Positions 7,692 to 17,200 of a stretch of DNA of 59,415 nt are shown here, piece after piece. The notes beneath the pieces were generated by a model, which had not been told where the DNA came from, ran no database searches, and was given only the letters and a program-made list of their open reading frames with translations. Origin of the DNA: Bacteroidales bacterium (GTDB taxonomy: Bacteria; Bacteroidota; Bacteroidia; Bacteroidales; CAIWKO01); NCBI GenBank assembly GCA_023228145.1, contig JALOBU010000017.1, positions 1-59,415 of the forward strand. The letters are read 5' to 3'. Positions within the stretch are counted from its first letter, which is position 1; each line of letters starts with the position of its first letter. The position numbers and the translations under genes are program-made.

Positions 7692-8201
7692 ATGCAGCAT
7701 TTTAAAACTATTGACATTTTTTCACTGACCGAAAACGCTTTTGCAATGCTCGACAAGGACTGGATGCTGGTTGCTGCGGGCACAAAAGATAATTACAACA
7801 TGATGACGGCTTCCTGGGGCGGCTTTGGTGTTTTGTGGAAAAAACCCGTTGCCTTTGTTTTTATACGTCCTCAGCGGCATACATACCAATTTGTTGAAAG
7901 CAATGACTATCTTACTTTGTCATTCTTTTCGGAAAAATACCGGGATATTTTGACTTTGCTGGGAACCAAATCCGGAAAAGAGATTAATAAAATGAACATT
8001 GAAGGCCTGAGTGTTGTTGAAACTTCTTTGAAGAATATTTCATTTCAGGAATCACGTTTGTTTTTTGAATGCAAAAAGCTTTATCACGATGATATCAAAC
8101 CTGCACACTTTCTCCTTCCCGAGATTGACAAAAATTATCCCATTAAAGATTATCACCGTATGTATATTTGCGAAATAATAAATGCCTTTAAAGCGGAATA
8201 A
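7692..8201 (+). CDS. Flavin reductase-like FMN-binding protein
   Basis: 169 residues from ATG 7692, chosen because the in-frame TTG at 7671 overlaps the -7 box. It belongs to the DIM6/NTAB flavin-reductase-like split-barrel family: NMMTASWGGFGVLWKKPVAF, then VFIRPQRHTYQFVE and LSFFSEKYRDIL. The fold binds FMN and usually reduces flavin with NAD(P)H for a partner enzyme; no partner is evident here. First gene of a three-gene plus-strand operon. Its stop overlaps the next start as TAATG, suggesting translational coupling. Confidence 0.85.
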   Translation: MQHFKTIDIFSLTENAFAMLDKDWMLVAAGTKDNYNMMTASWGGFGVLWKKPVAFVFIRPQRHTYQFVESNDYLTLSFFSEKYRDILTLLGTKSGKEINKMNIEGLSVVETSLKNISFQESRLFFECKKLYHDDIKPAHFLLPEIDKNYPIKDYHRMYICEIINAFKAE

Positions 8202-8581
8202 TGGAATTACAAATTATTTTTCAACGCTTGAAAAAAATAATGGATGGCTACGCCCCGCCACTTACCGTAACAACGTCAACAGAAAGCCGTTACGACCTTT
8301 GGTCTAAAAAGAAAGTAACATGGCTTGGAAGAAAATATCCCGAATTTTATTTTGGCGGACTTGTTTTAAAGCCAAAGTATGTAGCGTTTTATCTCATGCC
8401 GGTTTATATTTTCCCTGAATTACTTGAACAAATGCCGGAACATCTTGAAAAATGCATGACCGGAAAATCATGTTTCCATTTTAAAACTGCGGATGAAAAA
8501 ATAATTATAGATTTAGAAAATCTGATAAAAAGTAGCTTTGCGATATACAAAAAGAAAGATTTTCTCGTTTCATCTGAATAA
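8201..8581 (+). CDS. YdhG-like DUF1801 family protein
   Basis: 126-residue soluble protein. The C-terminal part (MPEHLEKCMTGKSCFHFK followed by a short helix) matches DUF1801/YdhG-like proteins. These small alpha/beta proteins have a phosphotransfer-like fold and no established biochemical role. It overlaps the flavin reductase stop by one base and lies 11 bp upstream of the DUF6913 gene, so the three are probably made together. Confidence 0.7.
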   Translation: MELQIIFQRLKKIMDGYAPPLTVTTSTESRYDLWSKKKVTWLGRKYPEFYFGGLVLKPKYVAFYLMPVYIFPELLEQMPEHLEKCMTGKSCFHFKTADEKIIIDLENLIKSSFAIYKKKDFLVSSE

Positions 8582-8592
8582 AAATAATTTTA

Positions 8593-9147
8593 ATGTTTGA
8601 AAAATTAAGAACATATTTTCTGAACAACGAAATAAAAAACAAACTTCCTAAAATTGTAAGGGAAAAGAAACTTACCCATCCTGACTATGCAAAAACTATA
8701 GGAATTATTTATACCGTTGGCGAAGAGAACGAATATGTTGCCATAACCAATTTTGTGAGCAGGCTGCAGGCCGGGAAAAAAGAAGTAAGGACCCTGGGCT
8801 GGGTAAATTATAAGAACCTTCCACATTATTGCTATCCGCGACTGATGTTCGATTACGTTACTAAGAAAAATATAAACTGGTATCAAAAACCGCTGGGAGA
8901 AAAAGTGGTGGATTTTATCAATAAAGATTTTGATATCCTTATGAATATTGATAACTCTGATAATCCCTCACTGGCTTATGCAGCAGCGCTTTCGGCGGCA
9001 AAATTAAAAGTTGGTGTTTTTTCCGAAACCAACCGGAAATTTTATGACCTCATGATTTCTCTGGAAGAGAAGCCCGAACCTATAGTTCTGGCGCAGCAGA
9101 TGCTGGAGCAGATTGCCATGTTGGGAAGCAAACAGGCTGCTGAATAG
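8593..9147 (+). CDS. DUF6913 family protein
   Basis: 184 residues, soluble. It matches the Bacteroidota-specific family now called DUF6913: a lysine-rich N-terminal helix, a strand TIGIIYTV, then a central WYQKPLG...VVDFINKDFDILMNI segment and a GVFSE strand. The function is unknown. Third gene of the flavin reductase operon. ATG at 8593 is the first in-frame start after the upstream stop. Confidence 0.75.
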   Translation: MFEKLRTYFLNNEIKNKLPKIVREKKLTHPDYAKTIGIIYTVGEENEYVAITNFVSRLQAGKKEVRTLGWVNYKNLPHYCYPRLMFDYVTKKNINWYQKPLGEKVVDFINKDFDILMNIDNSDNPSLAYAAALSAAKLKVGVFSETNRKFYDLMISLEEKPEPIVLAQQMLEQIAMLGSKQAAE

Positions 9148-9264
9148 TATTGTCTTATTCTGAACAACCTTTTTTTTCTTATCTGCGTCTTATTGTTAAA
9201 TTTTAGCTAAACATAAAGACGAAACGATAAAGTTTCGTAATTTTCGGAAAAATTTCAAATACGT

Positions 9265-12153
9265 ATGAGGACATTTGTAGTTTATATATTCTTGTTGTTT
9301 GTAGTGAATTTTCTGTTTGCGCAGCAAGATAATAAAACCCAGATTAAAGATAAGCAGGCACTGCAAATATTGCAACAACACGGGGAAATTGTTATTAAAT
9401 TTAATGTGGCTACTAAAGCAGAGATTAATAATGACCTAACTCAGATAATGTCCATTGATTATGTAAAAGAATTATCTGATGGTCAAGGGTATGAAGTCCG
9501 TGCTTATGCTAATATGAATGAATTTCAGCAGTTTTTAACAAGAAATCTGCCTTATGAAATAGTTAATAAAAGTAGCGCCAAGGCAGTTACTATGGCTACT
9601 ACCATTGCTGAAATGCTCAATTGGGACAGGTATCCGACATATAGTGTTTACGAACAAATGCTGGCAAATTTTGCCAGCACTTATCCTACTTTATGCGATA
9701 TTGACACTATTTTGTCACCAACTCCTTCAGGCAATTATAAAATTCTGATTGCTAAAATATCGGATAATGTTAATACAGCTGAAAACGAGCCGCAATTTCT
9801 TTATTCTTCGTCAATGCACGGAGATGAAACGACCGGTTATTATTTGATGCTTAGACTAATTAATTACTTACTGACAAACTATGGTTCTATTACTCAGGTG
9901 ACAAATCTTGTAAATGGCGCCGAGATATGGATATGCCCTTTAGCTAATCCTGACGGTACATATTATGGTTCAAATCCTCCCGGCAGTGAAATTGTTACTT
10001 CATTTGGAGGAACACGGAGAGGCAATCAAGCGAATGTTGACCTGAACAGAAATTATCCTGACCCGAGTGCCGGCCAGCATCCGGATAATAACTCATGGCA
10101 GCCGGAAACAATAGCATTCATGGCATTTGCCAATGAACATCACTTTAATATGGGTGCAAATTTTCATGGAGGAGCAGAGGTTATGAATTATCCCTGGGAT
10201 ACTTGGGAAACTTCGGATAACCCTAATGCAGACGCAGCGTGGTGGGAGAGGGTATGCACAAATTATGTTACTACTGCAAGAACTGTAAATAGTTCGTATA
10301 TGTCAAGCTATCCGGATGGTGTAACAGAAGGAGGCGACTGGTATGAGATTACAGGGGGAAGGCAAGACTACATGAATTATTTCAAACAATGCAGGGAGGT
10401 AACCATTGAGCTTGATTTTGAAAAAACTACACCCACAGAGAATGTAAATAATATGTGGAATTTAAATTATCAATCGCTTTTAGATTATATCCAGGAATCA
10501 TTGTATGGCGTTCGTGGTATTATTACGGACTCCTGCAGCGGACAACCTATCCTGGCAAAAGTTTGGGTTAACGGCTATGACCAGGCAAACGACAGCTCGC
10601 AGGTTTATTCTGCTTTGCCCGTTGGAAATTATCATAAATACATGATAGCCGGTACATACAGCATAACTTATTCTGCACCCGGCTACACATCCAAAACAAT
10701 AAATAATGTAGTATTGGCTAACGGGCAGGCTACTTATGAAAATGTTTATTTAGCCCCAACGGCATTGCCTGTAGCCGGTTTTACCGGAACATTAAACGAT
10801 AGTTGCAGTGGTACGGTGCAATTTACCAATACTTCAATAGCGGCAAGTTCGTATATGTGGTTTTTTGGTGATGGCGCTACTTCTACCGATGTAAATCCAA
10901 TTCACATTTATGCCGCCAACGGAACGTATACTGTAAAACTTAATGCATTTAACTGTAAAGGAGACGACTCACTGGTGCGAACCGATTATGTGGTTATTGA
11001 CATGGCTGTTCCGCCTTCTGTTACGGATGGTTACCATTGCGGGCCTGGTATTGTTGAATTATCTGCTTCTGCCAATGGCAGTGTTAAATGGTACGATGCT
11101 GCTACGAGCGGTACATTATTAAACACAGGTAACACATACACAACGCCGTTACTAAATAATAGCACTACTTATTATGTGGAAAATGATGAAGTGCCTGCAC
11201 CTGTTACAGGCGGGATGACATTTGTTGCCAGTGGAGGTAGTGGAACAAGCTCGGGCTCGCATTATCTTATTTTTAATGCCGATGTCCCTTTCACTCTTCA
11301 AACGGTAAAAGTCAATAATACTTCAGCAACAACTATTTCCAAAACTATCCGTTTATTGAATGCCTCAGATAATGTTATCAATAACCAGCAAATCACCCTA
11401 AGTATTCCTACGGGACCCCAAACTCTCACTCTTAACTTTTCAGTACCTGCTGGCACGAATATGCGTTTGAACTGTACCGAAGGAACTAATCTCTATCGTC
11501 ATAGTAATGGAGTATCATACCCTTATACGATACCAAGCGTTTTATCAATAACAGGTAGTGATGCAGGAAATGCATACTATTATTACTTCTATGATTGGCA
11601 GGTACAACAAACAGGTTGTGTTAGTTTTCGAGTACCTGTTATTGCAAATATTTATGATGAGCCTTATGCTGAATTCAATAACAACATTGTTAATACAACG
11701 GTTACATTTACGAACAATTCTACGGGTGCTGCAAATTATTTCTGGGATTTCGGAGATGGCAATACCGGCAACGAAACTAATCCGCAGCACACATACACAG
11801 ATAGTGGCACATATACGGTGATGCTTGTTGCAATCAATGGCGAATGTTATGATACGGTATATCATGATGTAAGTATTGCCCTGTCAGGCATTGCAGAAAA
11901 TTGCCTGTCGCAACTGCTTGTGTTGCCTAATCCTGCAAGTGATTTTGTAATTCTTGATTTTGGCCAGCCCATCAATATTCCGGTTGAAATTAACATGTAT
12001 GATGTTTCGGGGCAACTGATGTATCAGGAAAAGATGAATACCATTGAAAAAACACACGACATAAATATTTCTGCTTTGGCTGACGGGCTTTATATTTTAA
12101 TGGTCAATACACCTGAACAAACAAAATATTTCAGGGTATCAAAAATACACTAG
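9265..12153 (+). CDS. M14 zinc carboxypeptidase with PKD domains and T9SS sorting domain
   Basis: 962 residues. Signal peptide 1-19 is followed by a short propeptide-like region, then an M14 peptidase domain (about 115-410). Zinc ligands H185 and E188 lie in MHGDET, H301 in NFHGG, the substrate Arg in DLNRNYPDP, and the catalytic Glu E382 in TIELDFEK. Next come a carboxypeptidase regulatory-like domain (about 415-500), a PKD domain (WFFGDGATSTDVNP), an Ig-like SoxZ-type region (VKWYDAATSGT), a beta-sandwich, a second PKD (FWDFGDGNTGNETNP) and a T9SS type A sorting domain (VLPNPASDFVILDF). Predicted extracellular peptidase exported by T9SS. A weak TAATTTTC box lies just upstream. Metal ligands are intact. 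Confidence 0.92.
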   Translation: MRTFVVYIFLLFVVNFLFAQQDNKTQIKDKQALQILQQHGEIVIKFNVATKAEINNDLTQIMSIDYVKELSDGQGYEVRAYANMNEFQQFLTRNLPYEIVNKSSAKAVTMATTIAEMLNWDRYPTYSVYEQMLANFASTYPTLCDIDTILSPTPSGNYKILIAKISDNVNTAENEPQFLYSSSMHGDETTGYYLMLRLINYLLTNYGSITQVTNLVNGAEIWICPLANPDGTYYGSNPPGSEIVTSFGGTRRGNQANVDLNRNYPDPSAGQHPDNNSWQPETIAFMAFANEHHFNMGANFHGGAEVMNYPWDTWETSDNPNADAAWWERVCTNYVTTARTVNSSYMSSYPDGVTEGGDWYEITGGRQDYMNYFKQCREVTIELDFEKTTPTENVNNMWNLNYQSLLDYIQESLYGVRGIITDSCSGQPILAKVWVNGYDQANDSSQVYSALPVGNYHKYMIAGTYSITYSAPGYTSKTINNVVLANGQATYENVYLAPTALPVAGFTGTLNDSCSGTVQFTNTSIAASSYMWFFGDGATSTDVNPIHIYAANGTYTVKLNAFNCKGDDSLVRTDYVVIDMAVPPSVTDGYHCGPGIVELSASANGSVKWYDAATSGTLLNTGNTYTTPLLNNSTTYYVENDEVPAPVTGGMTFVASGGSGTSSGSHYLIFNADVPFTLQTVKVNNTSATTISKTIRLLNASDNVINNQQITLSIPTGPQTLTLNFSVPAGTNMRLNCTEGTNLYRHSNGVSYPYTIPSVLSITGSDAGNAYYYYFYDWQVQQTGCVSFRVPVIANIYDEPYAEFNNNIVNTTVTFTNNSTGAANYFWDFGDGNTGNETNPQHTYTDSGTYTVMLVAINGECYDTVYHDVSIALSGIAENCLSQLLVLPNPASDFVILDFGQPINIPVEINMYDVSGQLMYQEKMNTIEKTHDINISALADGLYILMVNTPEQTKYFRVSKIH

Positions 12154-12255
12154 TTCACATTTGTTTTTTTTACGAACGGCCTGTATTCATCTCTCTTTCC
12201 GTTTTTTGTTAATAAATACATACACTATTTATAGATGATATTCCGTTCATATTTA

Positions 12256-12263
12256 TAATTTTG
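12256..12263 (+). promoter_or_regulatory. -7 box TAATTTTG for guaA
   Basis: Exact TAnnTTTG, 17 bp before the guaA ATG at 12281, giving a short leader. Confidence 0.6.
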
Positions 12264-12280
12264 CAGGGTAAAACATTTTC

Positions 12281-13810
12281 ATGCCTCAGACCATACTTAT
12301 CCTGGATTTTGGTTCGCAATATACCCAGCTTATTGCCCGCAGGGTACGCGAGCTCAATGTGTATTGCGAAATTCATCCGTACAATAAAATGCCTGATATC
12401 ACTAAAGATATTAAAGGAGTTATTTTGTCCGGCAGTCCTTTTTCTGTGAGGCAGAAAGAAGCTCCGGCACCTATATTAAGCAATATAAAAGGGAAAATTC
12501 CTTTGCTGGCGGTTTGTTATGGAGCTCAATACCTGGCACATACAAATGGGGGAGAGGTAGCCCCATCACAGATACGTGAATACGGCAGGGCAAATCTGGA
12601 TTATATTTCAAAAGAGGACAAACTTTTTTGTGGCTTAACACCCGGCTCACAGGTTTGGATGTCTCATGGAGACACTATATTGAAAATACCTGATAATTTC
12701 ATTGTTACGGCAAGTACAGCAGAGGTGAAAGTTGCTGCATTTACAGTTGATGGCGAAGAAACCTACGGAATACAGTTTCATCCCGAAGTGTATCATTCTA
12801 CGGATGGAATGAAATTGCTCAGTAATTTTATTGCAGGTATTTGTGGATGTTCACAGGACTGGACACCCGATTCCTTTGTGGATAGCTCTATCTCTTTGCT
12901 TAAGGAACAGCTTCAGAACGACAAGGTAGTACTGGGACTGTCGGGCGGTGTGGATTCTTCTGTGGCGGCGATACTTCTTAACAGGGCGATAGACAGCAAC
13001 TTGTATTGCATATTTGTGGACAACGGTTTGTTGCGCAAAAATGAATTTGAAAGCGTGCTGGAAAATTATAAAAGTATGGGATTGAATGTTACCGGCGTCA
13101 GGGCGGGAGAGAAATTTTTACAGCATCTGAAAGGTGTAGTTGAGCCGGAAATGAAAAGAAAAATTATTGGAAAAACTTTTATTGAAGTATTCGACAGGGA
13201 AGCAGCAAAAATACAGGATGTGAAATGGCTGGCACAAGGTACGATATATCCGGATGTTATTGAGTCGGTGTCGGTGAAAGGCCCTTCAGCCACCATAAAA
13301 TCCCATCACAATGTGGGAGGCTTGCCTGCATTTATGAAACTTCAGGTTGTGGAACCTTTGAAATCGCTTTTTAAAGATGAAGTCAGAAGGGTTGGTAAAA
13401 CTCTCGGTCTGAGTGAAACGATACTGAGCCGCCACCCTTTTCCGGGCCCGGGGCTTGGAATACGCATTATCAGCGATATCACACATGAAAAGGTACAGAT
13501 ATTGCAGGAAGTGGACTACATTTTTATTGAAGGATTGAAAAACTCAGGTTTATATTCTCAGGTATGGCAGGCAGCAGCCATATTGCTTCCCATACAGTCT
13601 GTTGGAGTGATGGGTGACGAACGGACTTATGAAAATGTTGTTGCGCTTCGGGCAGTAACTTCAACCGATGGCATGACAGCCGACTGGGCGTATTTGCCGC
13701 ATGAGTTTCTGGCAAGGGTTTCCAACGACATAATTAATAAAGTGAAGGGCGTGAACAGGGTCGTGTATGACATCAGTTCCAAGCCTCCTGCAACCATCGA
13801 ATGGGAATAA
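12281..13810 (+). CDS. guaA: GMP synthase (glutamine-hydrolysing)
   Basis: 509 residues, full length. It converts XMP to GMP using glutamine and ATP. The N-terminal class I glutamine amidotransferase triad is C79 (AVCYGAQ), H167 and E169 (QFHPE). The ATP-pyrophosphatase P-loop SGGVDSS is at 221-227. The C-terminal dimerisation/XMP-binding part includes SRHPFPGPGLGIR and ends ISSKPPATIEWE, as in canonical GuaA. It is followed after 3 bp by the LysM protein gene, so the two are probably one transcript. Confidence 0.98.
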   Translation: MPQTILILDFGSQYTQLIARRVRELNVYCEIHPYNKMPDITKDIKGVILSGSPFSVRQKEAPAPILSNIKGKIPLLAVCYGAQYLAHTNGGEVAPSQIREYGRANLDYISKEDKLFCGLTPGSQVWMSHGDTILKIPDNFIVTASTAEVKVAAFTVDGEETYGIQFHPEVYHSTDGMKLLSNFIAGICGCSQDWTPDSFVDSSISLLKEQLQNDKVVLGLSGGVDSSVAAILLNRAIDSNLYCIFVDNGLLRKNEFESVLENYKSMGLNVTGVRAGEKFLQHLKGVVEPEMKRKIIGKTFIEVFDREAAKIQDVKWLAQGTIYPDVIESVSVKGPSATIKSHHNVGGLPAFMKLQVVEPLKSLFKDEVRRVGKTLGLSETILSRHPFPGPGLGIRIISDITHEKVQILQEVDYIFIEGLKNSGLYSQVWQAAAILLPIQSVGVMGDERTYENVVALRAVTSTDGMTADWAYLPHEFLARVSNDIINKVKGVNRVVYDISSKPPATIEWE

Positions 13811-13813
13811 ATC

Positions 13814-15607
13814 ATGAAAAATTATAAAAATATTACTTTCATAGTACTGATTTTTTTTATATTCGTTAGCTTTGCTGGGGCTCAGGAAATAGTTAAAAGC
13901 ACCCGGACAGCAATGGTAGGTAATGTGGAATGTTACCTTCATAATGTGGAGCACGGGCAGACCATATACAGCATTTCAAAGGCTTATTCTGTGAATATTG
14001 AGGATGTTTATAAAGTGAATCCGGGTTCAAAAAAGGGAATTCAGGCAGGTTCTGTACTATATATTCCCGTAACAAAAAGCAAAGAAGATAAAAATTATAT
14101 CATCCATCATGTTAAAAAGGGTGAAACGCTATATACGATTTCTTTCAATTATAATGTCAAGGTAGCGGATATATTAGCAGCAAACGAAGGCCTGACAGAG
14201 AAAATAAAAGCAGGTCAGGAGATTAAAATTCCAGTTTCTGCTAAACCCAAAGAAGAACCAAAAACATCTTTTTCCGGCAATCATATTGTTAAACAAGGTG
14301 AGACATTACTGTCTATAGCCAGGCAATATTTTCTTACCGTGGAAACCTTGAAAAAAAATAATCCGGGCTTAAGTGAAAATATCCAGATAGGCCAACTAAT
14401 AAAAGTTCCTGTTGTTAGCGCTATCCGGGATACTATTCCCAAAGACACCCTGAAAAATTATGATTGTGGAAAAACCGGCATGCAGGAAACATACCGTATC
14501 GCTTTGATGATACCGTTTTATCTTGACCATTCATATAGTATTGATACAGCTGAAAGTAAATCATATGCCTCAACTCATAAGTCGCTGACATTTATCCAAT
14601 TTTATGAAGGCGTGAAGATTGCGTTTGATAGTATCGGAAAAAGCGGAAGCTCTTTTATGATATATGTTTATGACGTGGCTGAAAACACAGACATGGCAGA
14701 ATTATTAAAGAATAAGTTGGAACTAAAAAATATGGACCTTGTCATCGGCCCTTTTTTCATGAGTAATTTTGCTGTTGCTGCTGAATGGTGTATGCGCCAT
14801 CAAATACCCATTGTAAATCCTTTTTCAAAAAAAGAAGATGCCATACAGGATAATACTTCCGCCTTCAAACTGATGCCTTCATACAGTGCACAGGCCGAAA
14901 AGGTGCTTTCTTTTATTTCGGCGACTTACCCGGATTGTAATATTACAATCGTGCACCGTAATGCGGACAGTTTGCTTTATAAGGCTTTTATTGAAAGGGC
15001 TGAAGCCCTGTCGGGCCAACAGGGAATTTTTACTTACAACATCGTAAATTATAGCAATGCGGGCTATTCTGGACTGGTTAAAACGTTATCTGATAACAAA
15101 ACAAACATTATCATTACACTTGCCGATGGGGAAGCTTTTGTGGCTTCATACATACGCAGCCTGAACGAGCTTGCTTATAATAATAAAATAGTACTTTTTG
15201 GTATGCCCTCATGGGAGCAATATTTCAGCCTTGACCTCGAATATCTCATGAACCTGAACCTGCATATTTTTGGCCATAGCTTTGTGGATTATTCTTCAGC
15301 AGCCACGAAAAAATTTATTAAGAAGTTCAGGGAAAAATACCATACAGACCCTGACTATTTTGGGTTTCAGGGATATGATATAATGATGTATTTTGCCGGT
15401 GTTATAAAAAAATATGGTAAAGATTTCAGTTTATGCCTCAATAAATACAGCCCCGAACTGCTGGAAACTGGTTTCTCTTTTATCAAATCGGAAAACGGAG
15501 GTTTTGAAAATACATCCTGCATGATATACCGCTACGAAAACTACAAAGCCGTAAATGCCATTCAAAACCCAAAAAAAGACATACAACTTCTGGAAAAGAA
15601 AAAATAA
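13814..15607 (+). CDS. LysM / periplasmic-binding-protein-type fusion
   Basis: 597 residues. The signal peptide (1-24, ending FAGAQ) is followed by three LysM domains (about 41-85, 96-140, 156-199; each with a GxT/E-x-IYSIS-like start and a GQxIKIP-like end) that bind peptidoglycan. The C-terminal ~370 residues resemble type I periplasmic ligand-binding proteins (IALMIPFYLD, FYEGVKIAFD, DLVIGPFF, IPIVNPFSKKED, FGMPSWEQYF). This is a Bacteroidota architecture often annotated as an ABC-transporter substrate-binding or LysM protein; no ligand is known and no transporter genes are adjacent. It starts 3 bp after guaA. Confidence 0.88.
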   Translation: MKNYKNITFIVLIFFIFVSFAGAQEIVKSTRTAMVGNVECYLHNVEHGQTIYSISKAYSVNIEDVYKVNPGSKKGIQAGSVLYIPVTKSKEDKNYIIHHVKKGETLYTISFNYNVKVADILAANEGLTEKIKAGQEIKIPVSAKPKEEPKTSFSGNHIVKQGETLLSIARQYFLTVETLKKNNPGLSENIQIGQLIKVPVVSAIRDTIPKDTLKNYDCGKTGMQETYRIALMIPFYLDHSYSIDTAESKSYASTHKSLTFIQFYEGVKIAFDSIGKSGSSFMIYVYDVAENTDMAELLKNKLELKNMDLVIGPFFMSNFAVAAEWCMRHQIPIVNPFSKKEDAIQDNTSAFKLMPSYSAQAEKVLSFISATYPDCNITIVHRNADSLLYKAFIERAEALSGQQGIFTYNIVNYSNAGYSGLVKTLSDNKTNIIITLADGEAFVASYIRSLNELAYNNKIVLFGMPSWEQYFSLDLEYLMNLNLHIFGHSFVDYSSAATKKFIKKFREKYHTDPDYFGFQGYDIMMYFAGVIKKYGKDFSLCLNKYSPELLETGFSFIKSENGGFENTSCMIYRYENYKAVNAIQNPKKDIQLLEKKK

Positions 15608-15617
15608 CTTAATTTCT

Positions 15618-17033
15618 TTATATAATTATTTCCGAGCTGTCGAGAGGGGTGTTGCTTATCATTTCCCTGATGTCGGCAATCATCTTTTTCGCCAGGGATT
15701 CTGCTTTGACTAACGAGTTACTTTCACAATATATACGTATGATGGGCTCCGTATTTGACTTTCTCAGGTGAACCCATCCTTCATCAATATCTATCCTGAC
15801 ACCATCGGTAGTATTGATAGGGTATTTCTTATACTTTTCTTTAATACTGTTCAAAATGGCGCTGATATCTTTATCTGTATTAACTTCCACTTTGTTTTTG
15901 GAGATAAAATAGTTAGGGTATTTGGCACGAAGCGCAGAACAGGATACTTTTTCCCTGGCAAGGTGAGAAAGAAAAAGCGCTATGCCGACCAAAGCATCTC
16001 TCCCGTAATGCAGCTCCGGGTAAATAACACCGCCGTTGCCTTCGCCGCCTATGACCGCCTTTTTCTTTTTCATGACTTCAACCACATTTACTTCTCCAAC
16101 GGCCGATGTGAAATACTCCTGTTTATATTTCTTGGTGATGTCACGCAATGCTGAAGTTGACGAAAGGTTTGAGACGGTGTTGCCGGGAGTTTTTTTTAAT
16201 ACATAATCAGCCACAGCAACCAGTGTATATTCTTCGCCGAACATCTCTCCGTCTTCACAAACGATGGCCAGCCGGTCAACATCAGGGTCAACAACAAACC
16301 CCACATGTGATTTGTTTTTAATGACAGTCAGGGAAAGTTCACCGAGGTTTTCTGGCAAAGGCTCAGGGTTGTGGGGGAATTTCCCGTCAGGTTCGCAGTA
16401 CAACTCTTGAACTGCATCTACTCCAAGCGCTTTTAGCAGGCGGGGTAACGCAATACTTCCTGTGGAGTTCACACAGTCAATTGTTAGCTTGAAGTTTGCT
16501 TTTTTTATGGCGGCAACATCAACAAGAGGAAGATTCAGAATTTTTTGAATATGTATATCAATAAGCGTTTCATTTTTTGAATATTTCCCGATTTTACCTA
16601 CTTCACAATAAATTAGTTCCTCGTTTTCAGCAATGTTCAGTAACTTTTTCGCTTCTTCATTATTCAGAAATTCTCCTCTGGCATTAAGCAATTTAAGTGC
16701 ATTCCAGTTTTCCGGATTGTGGCTGGCGGTGATGATGATGCCACCCTGTGCGTGGAGTTCGTTAACGGCTATTTCGGTAGTCGGTGTTGTTGTAAGCCCG
16801 ATATCAACCACATCAATGCCCATGGACATCAGTGTCCCGCACACCAGATTGTTTATCATTTCGCCGGAAGTACGTGCATCACGGCCAACAACGACTTTAC
16901 ATGGAAATTTCCCCTGCGATATAAAAAAAGCATAAGCCCCGGTGTACTTTACTACATCACAGGGATTAAGCCCCTCGCCTGACTTCCCTCCTATAGTGCC
17001 TCTTATTCCGGAAATTGAACGTATCAATGTCAT
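15618..17033 (-). CDS. glmM: Phosphoglucosamine mutase
   Basis: 471 residues of the alpha-D-phosphohexomutase family. The phosphoserine loop TASHNP carries catalytic S104. The metal loop DPDVDR is at 249-254. The sugar loop GGEGNGGVIYP and the C-terminal phosphate-binding RKSNTEPIIRIYCES are present. It interconverts glucosamine-6-P and glucosamine-1-P for UDP-GlcNAc synthesis. The GEGNGG loop is the form seen in Bacteroidota and archaeal enzymes, so phosphomannomutase/phosphoglucomutase activity cannot be excluded. It converges on the LysM gene with a 10-bp gap. Two -7 boxes precede it; the nearer lies only 5 nt from the ATG. Confidence 0.85.
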   Translation of the reverse strand: MTLIRSISGIRGTIGGKSGEGLNPCDVVKYTGAYAFFISQGKFPCKVVVGRDARTSGEMINNLVCGTLMSMGIDVVDIGLTTTPTTEIAVNELHAQGGIIITASHNPENWNALKLLNARGEFLNNEEAKKLLNIAENEELIYCEVGKIGKYSKNETLIDIHIQKILNLPLVDVAAIKKANFKLTIDCVNSTGSIALPRLLKALGVDAVQELYCEPDGKFPHNPEPLPENLGELSLTVIKNKSHVGFVVDPDVDRLAIVCEDGEMFGEEYTLVAVADYVLKKTPGNTVSNLSSTSALRDITKKYKQEYFTSAVGEVNVVEVMKKKKAVIGGEGNGGVIYPELHYGRDALVGIALFLSHLAREKVSCSALRAKYPNYFISKNKVEVNTDKDISAILNSIKEKYKKYPINTTDGVRIDIDEGWVHLRKSNTEPIIRIYCESNSLVKAESLAKKMIADIREMISNTPLDSSEIII

Positions 17034-17038
17034 ATTTA

Positions 17039-17063
17039 CAAAATTAAAACAGGGACAAAATTA
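17039..17063 (-). promoter_or_regulatory. Two -7 boxes TAATTTTG for glmM
   Basis: Minus-strand TAATTTTG at 17046-17039 and again at 17063-17056. The first leaves 5 nt before the ATG (17033), which would give a leaderless mRNA. The second gives a leader of about 16 nt. Confidence 0.55.
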
Positions 17064-17170
17064 AATATATGTTAATAGAAACTTAGAAATATTCCGATTA
17101 TTTTATAAAAATTTTCAACAGCTTTTTTTCTTTTTGTTGAAAAAAACATCAATATTTCTGAATAAATTAT

Positions 17171-17178
17171 TAAATTTG
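17171..17178 (+). promoter_or_regulatory. -7 box TAAATTTG for the TPR gene
   Basis: Exact TAnnTTTG, 22 bp before the ATG at 17201. Confidence 0.55.
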
Positions 17179-17200
17179 TAGAACAAACACAGAAGCAGAG

